DNA of 64,000 nucleotides from Sebaldella termitidis ATCC 33386 (GTDB lineage Bacteria; Fusobacteriota; Fusobacteriia; Fusobacteriales; Leptotrichiaceae), in contig NC_013517.1 in NCBI RefSeq assembly GCF_000024405.1, forward strand, positions 2,480,001-2,544,000. The letters run 5' to 3'. The notes under the pieces are model-generated. The model saw only the letters and a list, made by a program, of their open reading frames with translations. It was not told where the DNA came from and searched no databases. A program made the position numbers and the translations under genes. Shown here piece by piece: positions 45,288-53,718 of the stretch (its first letter is position 1; every line of letters starts with the position of its first letter).

Positions 45288-45989
45288 TTATTTTAAACCC
45301 TGCAGCTGTTCCAGTTCATCAGACGTAAGCTCTCTGTATTCACCGGGAGCCAGGTTTTCATCCAGTCCGAGATTTCCCATTCCGGTACGTTTCAAAAAAA
45401 GTACTCTGTTCCCCACACATTTAAACATACGTTTTACCTGATGATACTTTCCTTCTGAAATTATTATATATACTTTATCCTCAGTAATAAATTCCACCTT
45501 TGCAGGCTTTGTCGTAAAGGTTTCCAGTTCTACGCCGTTTTCCAGAATTGCGGCCTCCTCTTTTGAAAGAGTTTTTTTTAATTCGACATAATATCTTTTA
45601 GGAACATGCTTCTTCGGAGATAAAAGCTCATGAGCCATCTTTCCGTCGTTAGTCAGTACCAAAAGCCCTTCTGTATCCTTATCCAGCCGTCCTACGGGGA
45701 AAAGTCCCACTTTTGTAAGCGGCTCCTCGAGAAGATCAAGCACTGTCCTGTGTCTTTCATCATCGGTTGCTGATATTACATCCTGCGGTTTATTAAGCAT
45801 TATATATAAAAATTCTTTAAACTCAATTCTTTTACCGTCAAAGGCTACGAAATCATTATCCTCGTCAATATGTGTTTTTGCTTCTGTTACTACCTCATCA
45901 TTTACACTTATTCTTTTTTTCTTTAAAAGCTCCTTTACTTCCTTCCTCGTTCCAATTCCTGAATTTGCCAAAAATTTATCAATTCTCAT
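45288..45989 (-). CDS. rRNA pseudouridine synthase, RsuA/RluB type
   Basis: 233 residues. An N-terminal S4 RNA-binding domain (MRIDKFLANSGIGTRKEVKELLKKKRISVND) is followed by the synthase domain with the catalytic Asp in FPVGRLDKDTEGLLVLTNDG and the MLNKPQDVISAT and KYHQVKRMFKCVGNRV segments. Single-site 16S (U516) modification is the usual activity of RsuA; RluB/E are similar, so the exact target is not fixed. It lies between pheA and aroE, transcribed in the same direction. Confidence 0.93.
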   Translation of the reverse strand: MRIDKFLANSGIGTRKEVKELLKKKRISVNDEVVTEAKTHIDEDNDFVAFDGKRIEFKEFLYIMLNKPQDVISATDDERHRTVLDLLEEPLTKVGLFPVGRLDKDTEGLLVLTNDGKMAHELLSPKKHVPKRYYVELKKTLSKEEAAILENGVELETFTTKPAKVEFITEDKVYIIISEGKYHQVKRMFKCVGNRVLFLKRTGMGNLGLDENLAPGEYRELTSDELEQLQGLK

Positions 45990-46010
45990 TCTTTCACCGT
46001 TCTCCGCAAT

Positions 46011-47147
46011 TTATATTTTTATGTCTGATCTGTAATTCCCGAGTATTTTCATATAGCTCATCTGGACTTTTATATTTTCAAAGGCTCTTATTACATTTTC
46101 ATCATTCAGATTTCCTTCAAAATCTATATAAAAGTAATATTCCCATGCTTTATTAGGAATAGGTCTTGATTTTATACTTACCATATTCAGATTTTCTTTT
46201 GAAAAAATCTCAATCAGCTTAAAAAGTGATCCTGCCTTATGTTCTATTGTTGTAACTATACTTATTTTGTTGCTTTTTTCGGATATCTTCATGCTTTTAC
46301 TTATTATTATGAATCTTGTATAGTTTTCCTTATTATTGTTAATCCCTTCTGCCAGCAGTTCAAGATCATATATATTTTTTGTCTTTATATTAGCAATACA
46401 GGCATTTTCATTATTATCTTCTTTTTTTATGAATTCGGCTGCTATGGCTGTATTGCTGCAAGCTATGGAATTCCAGTCCGAATGTTCCTTAAGAAACTTA
46501 GAACACTGCATTAATGCCTGTTCATGAGAATATACATTTTTTATATTTTCTATTCTGCTTCCTTTTACTCCTAATAAGTTTTGCTTAATTTTATGTGATA
46601 TTTCTCCGACTATGTAAATATCTTTTTCTTTTATCAGATCTATACTGTCCCTTACTTCTCCAGTAGAAGAATTTTCTATGGGAATCACGCCGTAGTCTAT
46701 TTCTCCTCTTGCTACAGCTTCCGCTACCTCTTCATGAGTGCTGTATTTTTTTATTTCAGAATGCTTTTCATCCACAAGATTAAGCAGGACTTCATGTCCG
46801 AAAGAACCCGGAACACCAGTATATCCCATTTTTTTCCCTTTAAAATCTGCATTAAAATTATTATCCTTTATTTTAAATATCTTAGTCTCCTGATATTCTT
46901 TACTTACACTCATTATATCGTTAAGCATTTTTTCTATATATTTTTTTAATTTCTTTTCTTTTACTCTGTCAATGTTCTTCTTTATTACCTCTTCTTCTCT
47001 CTTGGCATCAAAGATTTTCATATTATTAGCTGCTTTATATTCTATTACATCTTCTACTATAATCATTCTTTCTTCAAGAAGTTTCACCAGTTCTTTATCT
47101 ATATTATCTATTCTTGTCCTGATCTCTCCCAAATCTAATTCCGGCAT
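46011..47147 (-). CDS. pheA: Bifunctional chorismate mutase/prephenate dehydratase
   Basis: 378 residues. The N-terminal 85 residues are an AroQ-type chorismate mutase (IRTRIDNIDKELVKLLEERM, KREEEVI). The prephenate dehydratase domain follows (GVPGSFGHEVLL, YGVIPIENSSTGEVRDSIDL, YSHEQALMQC). A C-terminal ACT domain with HKAGSLFKLIEIF and the KSRPIP motif allows phenylalanine feedback. The pathway step is chorismate to phenylpyruvate. Promoter at 47181-47209; leader only about 27 nt, so no attenuator upstream. Confidence 0.95.
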   Translation of the reverse strand: MPELDLGEIRTRIDNIDKELVKLLEERMIIVEDVIEYKAANNMKIFDAKREEEVIKKNIDRVKEKKLKKYIEKMLNDIMSVSKEYQETKIFKIKDNNFNADFKGKKMGYTGVPGSFGHEVLLNLVDEKHSEIKKYSTHEEVAEAVARGEIDYGVIPIENSSTGEVRDSIDLIKEKDIYIVGEISHKIKQNLLGVKGSRIENIKNVYSHEQALMQCSKFLKEHSDWNSIACSNTAIAAEFIKKEDNNENACIANIKTKNIYDLELLAEGINNNKENYTRFIIISKSMKISEKSNKISIVTTIEHKAGSLFKLIEIFSKENLNMVSIKSRPIPNKAWEYYFYIDFEGNLNDENVIRAFENIKVQMSYMKILGNYRSDIKI

Positions 47148-47180
47148 TTTCCTTACTCCCTTTTCTGTATTTATCTCTTA

Positions 47181-47209
47181 ATTATATAACAATATGATAT
47201 TTTTAACAA
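47181..47209 (-). promoter_or_regulatory. Promoter of the pheA operon
   Basis: Minus strand TTGTTA (47209-47204), 17-nt spacer, TATAAT (47186-47181). Start near 47174. Confidence 0.6.
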
Positions 47210-47503
47210 ATGTTTTGTGAAATTAATTATATAATTTTTATATAGTCAGAATATATAATTTTTCTTTTTAAGCCATTTTTCCGCCAAATATTCCACTGTC
47301 TGTATATAATGATAATATGCAGAATTTTTAATTTCATTAAAGAAGCAGTTTTACATATTTATTTATTATGCTGATATTAATAATTTCTGTCAAAAGCAGT
47401 CTTAAATTATATTATATGTCTGGACTTTCATAACTAAGATTCCATACATAAAAAAATACACATTCTTTCTGTATTTATTATAAATAAATTTTATTTTTTT
47501 AAT

Positions 47504-47532
47504 TTGACATAATATTTTAACGATAATATAAT
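47504..47532 (+). promoter_or_regulatory. Perfect consensus promoter of the RHH gene
   Basis: TTGACA (47504-47509), exactly 17 nt, TATAAT (47527-47532). Both hexamers match the sigma70 consensus fully, which is rare. The transcript would start near 47539, leaving about 20 nt of leader. Confidence 0.8.
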
Positions 47533-47557
47533 TACAGGTAATAAGGAGGGGATAAAA

Positions 47558-47731
47558 ATAGATTTTAAATTATTTGAAAAAACTGATATACCATTATCTG
47601 TCACTATTAGTAAGACGCTTTTTGAAAGGATCAATATAGTCGTAAAGCAGGAGGGCGTGAATAAAAGTACTGCGGTAAGAGTGCTGCTGGAAAAAGGATT
47701 GGAATACTATGAGAATAAGCTGAATAAATAA
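47558..47731 (+). CDS. Ribbon-helix-helix DNA-binding protein with apparent AUA start
   Basis: 57 residues beginning (I)DFKLFEKTDIPLSVTISK and ending GLEYYENKLNK. The body VTISKTLFERINIVVKQE-GVNKSTAVRVLLEKGLEYY fits a CopG/Arc ribbon-helix-helix repressor: a short strand, two helices and a GxNKSTA turn. No ATG, GTG or TTG is in frame before the protein body. AAGGAGG ends 8 nt before ATA at 47558, and the predicted mRNA starts only about 20 nt upstream, so AUA is the probable initiator. It would bind DNA as a dimer, likely repressing its own perfect promoter. Confidence 0.7.
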   Translation: MDFKLFEKTDIPLSVTISKTLFERINIVVKQEGVNKSTAVRVLLEKGLEYYENKLNK

Positions 47732-47917
47732 AACTGTATCTGCCTTAGTATTTTAAGCACTTAATCTTCAAAAGCCATTTTTTAAGTCTTAAGTAAAAGA
47801 CGGATTGTATCAAAATAAAAAATTTTTGATATAATTCCTGTTTTTTAACATTAGTAAAAAAATCAGAAGTAAAATCAGTTAATTGATTCATTATATGCTG
47901 TAAATACCTTAGAATGA

Positions 47918-47945
47918 ACAAAATGAGCCATCAGGCTCATTTTGT
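47918..47945. terminator. Perfect 12-bp hairpin between convergent genes
   Basis: ACAAAATGAGCC (47918-47929) and GGCTCATTTTGT (47934-47945) with a 4-nt loop. T runs are inside the stem on both strands. It lies between the RHH gene and the convergent DUF4189 gene and probably serves both. Confidence 0.65.
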
Positions 47946-47996
47946 CAGAATATATATTTTTCCAAAAAACATTATTAATTCATTATTTTCAGCTTC

Positions 47997-48758
47997 TTAC
48001 TTAACCTCACCCTCGGCCATTCCCTCCAGTACAATTTCACATGTTTTTACCTTAAATTCCTTTTTACATCTTTTTATTGCATCTTTTCCAGCATCTTTCA
48101 TATTTTTATTAGAAAGACCTACTATTAATTCTTTCCCGGGACTCATGGCCATCACAGCATACGTACTTTGAAACCCGAGTGATGCACATTCTGGACTGCC
48201 GCAAGATTTTTCCGAAGCTGCCACTGCTTCACGGCGTGTATAATGATTCCATGACTTTCCCCATTTTCCTGTTTTTATATTATAAGACAGAGAACCCCAT
48301 CGTTTTTCATCAGGCTTTGATGTGCTGCTCGTCATCAATACAACCTCGCACTCATATCCTCCTGCTTTCTGACATGCTGCTATTGCATTTTTCCATGCAC
48401 TGTCATAAGAATCAGCAGAACCAAATTTTGTTACTTTATCATCAGATGAAATAGCAACTGCCGTATAGTAATAGCTTGCCCAGTGGCTGATACATCTGTT
48501 TGAATTGCTTTTTTGCACACAAATTTTTTCCGAAGCATATTTTGCACTTTCACCATCACTGTAATTCCATGCTGCCCCGTATTTTCTGCTGACAGGATCT
48601 ATGGAAACTCCTCCGTAAGTTCTGGCTGCAGGCGGTGCAGGACATTGTCCCACCGGCATGTGCCCTCCCCCGTAACATTGCTCAAGCGGAATAAAATTCG
48701 CTTTAGAAATAAAATTAAAACTTAAAAAAACTAAAAAGAAAAATAATAACTTTCTCAT
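47997..48758 (-). CDS. DUF4189 secreted protein
   Basis: 253 residues with a signal peptide (MRKLLFFFLVFLSFNFISKA). Two DUF4189-like repeats follow: YGGVSIDPVSRKYGAAWNYSDGESAKYASEKIC ... AVAISSDDK and WGSLSYNIKTGKWGKSWNHYTRREAVAASEKSC ... AVMAMSPGK. Each repeat has paired cysteines and the alternating small-residue and aromatic pattern of this family. Cys-rich secreted DUF4189 proteins are widespread in bacteria but functionally undefined. A paralogue lies at 50103-50858 on the other strand. Confidence 0.8.
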   Translation of the reverse strand: MRKLLFFFLVFLSFNFISKANFIPLEQCYGGGHMPVGQCPAPPAARTYGGVSIDPVSRKYGAAWNYSDGESAKYASEKICVQKSNSNRCISHWASYYYTAVAISSDDKVTKFGSADSYDSAWKNAIAACQKAGGYECEVVLMTSSTSKPDEKRWGSLSYNIKTGKWGKSWNHYTRREAVAASEKSCGSPECASLGFQSTYAVMAMSPGKELIVGLSNKNMKDAGKDAIKRCKKEFKVKTCEIVLEGMAEGEVK

Positions 48759-49408
48759 ACATCACCTCATAAATTTTATTATAAAAAGTATACATTATAT
48801 AATGAAAAAAGTAAATTATATTTCACTTTATATAATATATTTCATTGCTTAACATATCAATATTTCAGAAAAACTAAGACTTTCTCCAATTGGAGCTTTC
48901 TACTGTCTTTAATTAAAAATAAATAACCTTATATTCCATTATATATATATAAAAACTTGAAATCAGATTATTTCATGCTAAAGATAGCCGCTCTTTAATT
49001 TAATCAAAGATAAATATTCCTGTTGTATAAATTATCTTATATATTTATCTCTTATTTCTTCTGTTAACAATTGGATTTAGCAGATAACTATGCTATAATT
49101 TATTGAGAAAAAGCAGCTGTAATAGCCGCAGTCTTAAGCTTGTGTATTTTTCATACATTAATATCCGACGGAATAAAAATTCATATAAATCTCATAATTG
49201 ACACTGTATCATTTTAGATCTAAATGACTAAAAGAAACTGATCTTATACAGAATTTCTACAAAAATATTATATTATTATGAATAAATAAAATTAATTCAA
49301 AATATGCCAAAGAATCATAACATTCACAAAGGCTTATAACAAAGCTGCACAGGCTGCTTCACAATAAATATTACTGCATAAAATAATTAAATATGAAGGA
49401 GAATTAGA
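48759..49408 (+). other. 650-nt intergenic region with a strong plus-strand promoter
   Basis: No gene is convincing. A good promoter (TTGGAT at 49071-49076, 17 nt, TATAAT at 49094-49099, extended TGC) would start near 49106, some 300 nt before the PNPOx-family gene. A second weak candidate is TTGACA (49198-49203) with TAAATG 17 nt later. The intervening leader contains nothing I recognise as a riboswitch. Confidence 0.45.
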
Positions 49409-49885
49409 ATGAGTAAATTTGAAAATGCGATGAAACTTATGGAAGAACGTTGCGGAAACGACAAAGAAGAGCTTATTGCCGTCGCAACAATATCACTGAC
49501 TCCGGACGCTGCCGGTAATCCTCGTCCTGCTGCACGTATGGTCTGTGCATATTATGAAGACGGTGCATTTTTTATTTCTACAGATGCTAAAAAAAATAAA
49601 ATGCTTCAAATCGAAAAAAACAACAATGTTTCTGTTGGCGGATTAAACTGGTATACCTTTCAAGGAACAGCTGAAAATCTTGGCTGGGTCAAAGACGAGA
49701 AAAATGCGGAAATCAGAGCAAAATTCAAGAAAATTTTTGACTGGTTTGATGAAGTCGGCGAAGAAGATAATCCGGACTCAATTGTTTTACGTATAACCCT
49801 CACAGAAGGTACTATTATTGATCATGAAAAAAAATACGGCGAAATGCAATATGAAATTGATCTTATTAACAAGACCGCAAAGTAA
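49409..49885 (+). CDS. Pyridoxamine 5'-phosphate oxidase-family protein
   Basis: 158 residues of the split-barrel flavin-binding fold. The pattern LIAVATISLTPDAAGNPRPAARMVCAYYEDGAFFISTDAKKNKMLQIEKNNNVSVGG (positions about 22-78, described by its beginning and end) is typical of the PNPOx-like or general-stress-protein-26 group, which bind FMN or F420. Catalytic residues for true pyridoxamine oxidase are absent, so it may be a flavin reductase or a heme/FMN-binding protein. Ribosome binding site AGGAG, 8 nt upstream. A terminator at 49978-50002 follows. Confidence 0.82.
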   Translation: MSKFENAMKLMEERCGNDKEELIAVATISLTPDAAGNPRPAARMVCAYYEDGAFFISTDAKKNKMLQIEKNNNVSVGGLNWYTFQGTAENLGWVKDEKNAEIRAKFKKIFDWFDEVGEEDNPDSIVLRITLTEGTIIDHEKKYGEMQYEIDLINKTAK

Positions 49886-49977
49886 ATAAATTTATAAACT
49901 CTAAATATTCTGCTAAAAAATTGAAACTTTTCAAATACTATATATTTAAAGAAATATTACTGACACTCTGTGGTATT

Positions 49978-50002
49978 AAAGCTCCTTCCGGGGCTTTTTA
50001 TA
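49978..50002 (+). terminator. Terminator of the PNPOx-family gene
   Basis: AAAGCTCC pairs with GGGGCTTT (one G-U pair) around TTCC, followed by TTTTT. Confidence 0.8.
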
Positions 50003-50025
50003 ATACTCAGTCCCTAAAATATTCC

Positions 50026-50055
50026 TTTACTTTTATTCAGCAAATGAATTATAAT
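50026..50055 (+). promoter_or_regulatory. Promoter of the DUF4189 paralogue
   Basis: TTTACT (50026-50031), 18-nt spacer, TATAAT (50050-50055). Start near 50062; the ribosome binding site AAAGGAG lies just before the ATG at 50103. Confidence 0.6.
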
Positions 50056-50102
50056 CTAGGCATAATTCAAAGCTGAATTAAATCTATTCAAAGGAGAAAA
50101 TT

Positions 50103-50858
50103 ATGAGAAAGTTATTATTATTAATAGTATTGTTATTTGGAATTTTAAGTTTTCAGTCTTTAGCAGGATGCGGCGCACAAATATGCACATGTCCTTATGG
50201 CGGATATGTTACCTTTGGACAGGATTGTCCCGGTCCCAGTATTACTTATTACGGCGGAATTGCAATTAATCCTCACACAAGATCTTTTTATTCGGCATGG
50301 AACTATCGAAACGGTGAAGAAGCAGAAGCAGCTGCCTTAAAAGGCTGCGGAGGCAACAGCTGTGTTTCTACCTGGGCAAGCTCTACTTATATGGCAATAG
50401 CAATTTCAGAAGATGAAAAAAATTGGGGTTATGGTGCTTCTAATAATCAGAGTGACGCTTGGGATAAGGCAGTTAGTATGTGTCAGAAATCGGGAAAAAC
50501 ATGTCATGTAGCTTTGGTCGGCTATCCTAATGAAAAAGCCAGATATGTTTATTGGGGATCAGTTGCATATAATCCAGATACAGGCCAGACAGGAAAAACT
50601 TCAAATGAACTTCGAAAAAGAACAGCTGAAAATCAATCACTTGTAAATAGCGGGTGTACTTATAATCCTAATTGCTATTTTTATGCTTTTCAAACAGCTT
50701 ACGGCGCATTAGCTAAAGGAGAGTCAAACAAAGTTTATTCAGGCACTTCAAATAAAAGCCTGAAAGATGCAGAAAAACAGGCTGAAAAAAACTGTAAAAA
50801 AGGAACCGGTGATAAACAGTGTAAGGCTCTGATAAGCTCGGCAAAAAATAAGAAATAA
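50103..50858 (+). CDS. DUF4189 secreted protein, paralogue
   Basis: 251 residues with a signal peptide (MRKLLLLIVLLFGILSFQSLAG). Same two-repeat design as the protein at 47997-48758: YYGGIAINPHTRSFYSAWNYRNGEEAEAAALKGC ... AIAISEDEKN and WGSVAYNPDTGQTGKTSNELRKRTAENQSLVNSGC. Cysteines are conserved at similar spacings. The two genes face away from each other around the PNPOx gene (minus at 48 kb, plus at 50 kb), suggesting an old inverted duplication with independent promoters. Role unknown; probably periplasmic or surface-exposed. Confidence 0.8.
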   Translation: MRKLLLLIVLLFGILSFQSLAGCGAQICTCPYGGYVTFGQDCPGPSITYYGGIAINPHTRSFYSAWNYRNGEEAEAAALKGCGGNSCVSTWASSTYMAIAISEDEKNWGYGASNNQSDAWDKAVSMCQKSGKTCHVALVGYPNEKARYVYWGSVAYNPDTGQTGKTSNELRKRTAENQSLVNSGCTYNPNCYFYAFQTAYGALAKGESNKVYSGTSNKSLKDAEKQAEKNCKKGTGDKQCKALISSAKNKK

Positions 50859-50924
50859 GAAAATATATAAAGCTTTTATTCAAATGAGAAAATCGTATAT
50901 CAAAGCTGAAATTCAAGTTAATGA

Positions 50925-50948
50925 AGAGACAGAACAGTCTCTTTTTTT
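50925..50948 (+). terminator. Terminator of the DUF4189 paralogue
   Basis: AGAGAC (50925-50930) pairs with GTCTCT (50937-50942) around 6 nt, followed by six T. Confidence 0.85.
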
Positions 50949-51020
50949 ATCAATTTTTGAATTATTTTATAAAATTAATTTCTTATATTCTTCCTTATTT
51001 CTCTGTAACAGGCTGTATGT

Positions 51021-51046
51021 AAAAAAGAGCTGATTATTCCAGCTCT
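51021..51046 (-). terminator. Terminator of the MarR-sulfatase operon
   Basis: AGAGCTG (51026-51032) pairs with CAGCTCT (51040-51046). On the minus strand the hairpin ends in TTTTTT. It lies about 68 nt past the sulfatase stop. Confidence 0.75.
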
Positions 51047-51113
51047 GATTTACTCTTTCTATTATTCTATTTTTGATACTTACCTATGTCTCATTTTTAA
51101 TTAAATTGTATTT

Positions 51114-53087
51114 TTAAGGTGTAACTATATTAAAATCCGGTGTGAATGTATCAAAGAAAGTTAAAGCCTCCTTGAATTTTTCCACATCGCCTGCAATTTT
51201 AGCATTACCGCTTTGAATCTCCTTGTCTAGTGTAGACTGTTTCACAAGAATATTATTAAGAGCTTCTTTTGGTAATGTTAGTGTAATGTCAGCATTATTC
51301 TTAAATGAATCTACTTTTCTATACACAAGAACAGAATTTTCCATTGTAACGGTATATTTACTTTTTATATCCGGTATATCCCAATTCATAGTAATACTTG
51401 TATTCTTTGCTTTTTCACTGTTTAAACGTATCCCCATATAATCAAGAAACATGTCAACAGTCATCGCTCTGATTGTGTCAGGTGTATCTGCTCCTATACC
51501 TGCCGGAAGCTTTACTTTTCCATTTCTTAATTCAAAAGCGCCCATTAAGTATTCATTTCTCCATGTAGCATTTTCAGTCTGATATCCTAATTGTTCCAGA
51601 GCATCAGCAGCAAGATTTTTAGCCTCCTGATTATCAGGCTCAGCAAATACTACTCTGTTCATTAATTCGGCCACCCATCTGTATTCACCATTTTTATAAT
51701 ATTCTTTTGCTTTTTTTATTATTGATTTTGAACCGCCCATTACCTCAACATATTTTTTTGAAGCTTCTTCCGGCGGCAGAGGATTTAAATTTGCCGGATT
51801 ACTGTCATACCAGCCTAAATATCTTTGGTACACTGCTTTTGCATCATGATTCACACTTCCGTAATATCCTCTAAGTGACCACTCCTGTTCCAGCACATCC
51901 GGTAATTTTATCATTTCTGCGATTTCATTCATTGTATAACCTTTATTTGCCAAATTTAATGTCTGATCATGAATATATTTATAAGCATCTCTTTGCTTTT
52001 CAAGATAAGTATTAATTTCTTTATTTCCCCATTTAGGCCAATGATGCTGTGCTATTACTACCTCTGCTTTATCACCGTATGTACTCAGCATCATGTCAAT
52101 TGCTTTCCACCATTTAGCAGCATCCCTTACCTGTGCTCCCCTTAAAGTGTATAAATTATGCAGTGTATGTGTAGCATCCTCAGCAGTATTTAGCAATTTG
52201 AACTGCGGATAATACATTATCATTTCTGACGGTGCTTCTGTTCCGGGCACTAGACTAAACTCTATCTGAACACCATCTATGGTTCTAGTTTCAGTATTTT
52301 TTGAAATTATGTCAGTTGGCGCAATAAGTCCTACTGAGCCTACAGAAGTCGTTTTCCCCAGTCCGCCGTCTACCTGCCCTTTTTCTCCTCTTGGAAGCAA
52401 AGCTCCATACATATACAGTGCTCTTCTTCCCATCGCATTTCCGGCATACACATTTTCACTGACAGCTTCCTCAAGGAATCCTTCCGGAGCATAAACCTTT
52501 ACTTTCCCGGATTTTACATCTTCATCTGTAATTACGCCTCGCACTCCTCCGTAATGATCTCCGTGGCTATGGCTGTATATTACAGCAACTATAGGTTTTT
52601 TAGGTCTGTTTTGATAATAAAGATCAAGTGCGGCTTTGGCAGTTTCAGCACTCATTATAGGATCAGTAATTATTAATCCTTTATTTCCTTCAACTATTGT
52701 CATATTAGAAATATCGAATCCTCTTACCTGATATACCCTGTCTGTTACTTTAAATAATCCGTTGATATTATTTATCTGAGCAATTCTCCATAAGCTTGGA
52801 TTTACCGTAAAAGGAGCAGATTTTCCATTTAAAAATTCATAACTTGTTATGTCCCAGACATTATGTCCATCAGAAGACGGAATTACTAATTTTGGTAAAG
52901 TAGCAACAAATCCTTTTTTAGCATCGTCAAAATCCTGAGTATCACTAAACGGAAGCTCTTGTAAAACTTGTTCATTTTTTTCTTTTGTAAACGATGTAGC
53001 ATCTTTAGATGTTTCGGCTGCAAGCAGATTAACTGATAAAACTAAAGATAATACTGCTAATTTTAGAATATTTTTTTTAATTTCCAT
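51114..53087 (-). CDS. Alkyl sulfatase, SdsA1/BDS1 family
   Basis: 657 residues. A signal peptide (to about LLAAE) is followed by a metallo-beta-lactamase domain with the zinc motif HSHGDH at 173-178 and a later QHHWPKWGN, then a helical dimerisation segment, and a C-terminal SCP2-like lipid-binding domain (from about 530). This architecture defines the linear primary-alkylsulfatases, which hydrolyse detergents such as dodecyl sulfate with inversion. It is probably periplasmic. The gene follows the MarR-type regulator by 37 nt, so expression is likely derepressed by an alkyl sulfate or similar ligand. Confidence 0.92.
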   Translation of the reverse strand: MEIKKNILKLAVLSLVLSVNLLAAETSKDATSFTKEKNEQVLQELPFSDTQDFDDAKKGFVATLPKLVIPSSDGHNVWDITSYEFLNGKSAPFTVNPSLWRIAQINNINGLFKVTDRVYQVRGFDISNMTIVEGNKGLIITDPIMSAETAKAALDLYYQNRPKKPIVAVIYSHSHGDHYGGVRGVITDEDVKSGKVKVYAPEGFLEEAVSENVYAGNAMGRRALYMYGALLPRGEKGQVDGGLGKTTSVGSVGLIAPTDIISKNTETRTIDGVQIEFSLVPGTEAPSEMIMYYPQFKLLNTAEDATHTLHNLYTLRGAQVRDAAKWWKAIDMMLSTYGDKAEVVIAQHHWPKWGNKEINTYLEKQRDAYKYIHDQTLNLANKGYTMNEIAEMIKLPDVLEQEWSLRGYYGSVNHDAKAVYQRYLGWYDSNPANLNPLPPEEASKKYVEVMGGSKSIIKKAKEYYKNGEYRWVAELMNRVVFAEPDNQEAKNLAADALEQLGYQTENATWRNEYLMGAFELRNGKVKLPAGIGADTPDTIRAMTVDMFLDYMGIRLNSEKAKNTSITMNWDIPDIKSKYTVTMENSVLVYRKVDSFKNNADITLTLPKEALNNILVKQSTLDKEIQSGNAKIAGDVEKFKEALTFFDTFTPDFNIVTP

Positions 53088-53124
53088 ATTTTCCTCCTAA
53101 TGATTTTATTTTTAATTATTAATA

Positions 53125-53619
53125 TTAAAAAAAATCAAGACTGCAGAATAATTTTAACGAATTATGTTTTAAGTATTTTAATTCTTCACTGGTAAAATTC
53201 ATTAACAGTCTTTCATACTTTAAATGGTATTCAGACATGACTTCATTCAAAAAAATCAAACCTTTTGAAGTGATGCATATATTGCAGAATCTCTTGTCTT
53301 TTTCTGAAACTTCTTTTTTTACAAGCTCTTTTTTATTTAATGTTTTTATTACATTGCTTATTGTAGGATTAGATAATCCTAATTTTCTTGAAATACTGCC
53401 CGGCGTTTCAAAACCATTTTCACTTATAACTAAAAGTAAAAGTATCGATATCTGAGTGCTTGTGACTTCAAAACGGCTGAGGTAGCTATCAATCTTTCCG
53501 GTAATTTTTTGATGTGCCAGCATATAACTAAAAAATGTCTTTGTAGGCTCTGAATCTGTAATATTATATTTTTTTATTAATTTGTTAAGCTTTTCCAGAT
53601 CAGGAAATTTATTTTTAAT
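53125..53619 (-). CDS. MarR-family repressor with apparent AUU start
   Basis: 164 residues if read from ATT at 53619. The body shows a MarR winged helix: LAHQKITGKIDSYLSRFEVTSTQISILLLLV (dimerisation helix and helix 2), GSISRKLGLSNPTISNVIKTLNKKELVKKE (recognition helix) and RFCNICITSKG (wing). The annotated-looking ATG at 53523 lacks a ribosome binding site and would remove the first family helix. GAGGTGA matching the anti-SD lies just 5' of the ATT, with an optimal 7-nt distance. An alternative is one missing A in the A5 run at 53612-53616, which would open the frame from ATG at 53639, though that ATG has no Shine-Dalgarno. It probably controls the downstream sulfatase. Confidence 0.8.
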   Translation of the reverse strand: MKNKFPDLEKLNKLIKKYNITDSEPTKTFFSYMLAHQKITGKIDSYLSRFEVTSTQISILLLLVISENGFETPGSISRKLGLSNPTISNVIKTLNKKELVKKEVSEKDKRFCNICITSKGLIFLNEVMSEYHLKYERLLMNFTSEELKYLKHNSLKLFCSLDFF

Positions 53620-53673
53620 GCTCTCACCTCTCTTTTCATATTAGTTCTAAACATTAAAAAACATAAAATATAT

Positions 53674-53718
53674 CTAGTTTACTAATTGATTATACAATTA
53701 TATAATTTAGAAAGTCAA
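53674..53718 (-). promoter_or_regulatory. Promoter and candidate operator of marR-sulfatase operon
   Basis: Minus strand TTGACT (53718-53713), 18 nt, TATAAT (53694-53689). Immediately downstream, CTAGTTTACTAATT (53674-53687) contains a TAGT/ACTA inverted repeat across the expected start point, a typical MarR-dimer site. The -10 region itself is palindromic (ATTATA/TATAAT). The stretch 53720-54083 otherwise contains no gene. Confidence 0.5.

Noticed and set aside
47148-47200. T-box or attenuator before pheA
   Set aside because: The predicted leader is only about 27 nt, too short for a T-box or a leader peptide.
53125-53523. MarR gene starting at the internal ATG at 53523
   Set aside because: No ribosome binding site and loss of the first family helix, which is encoded just upstream in the same frame.
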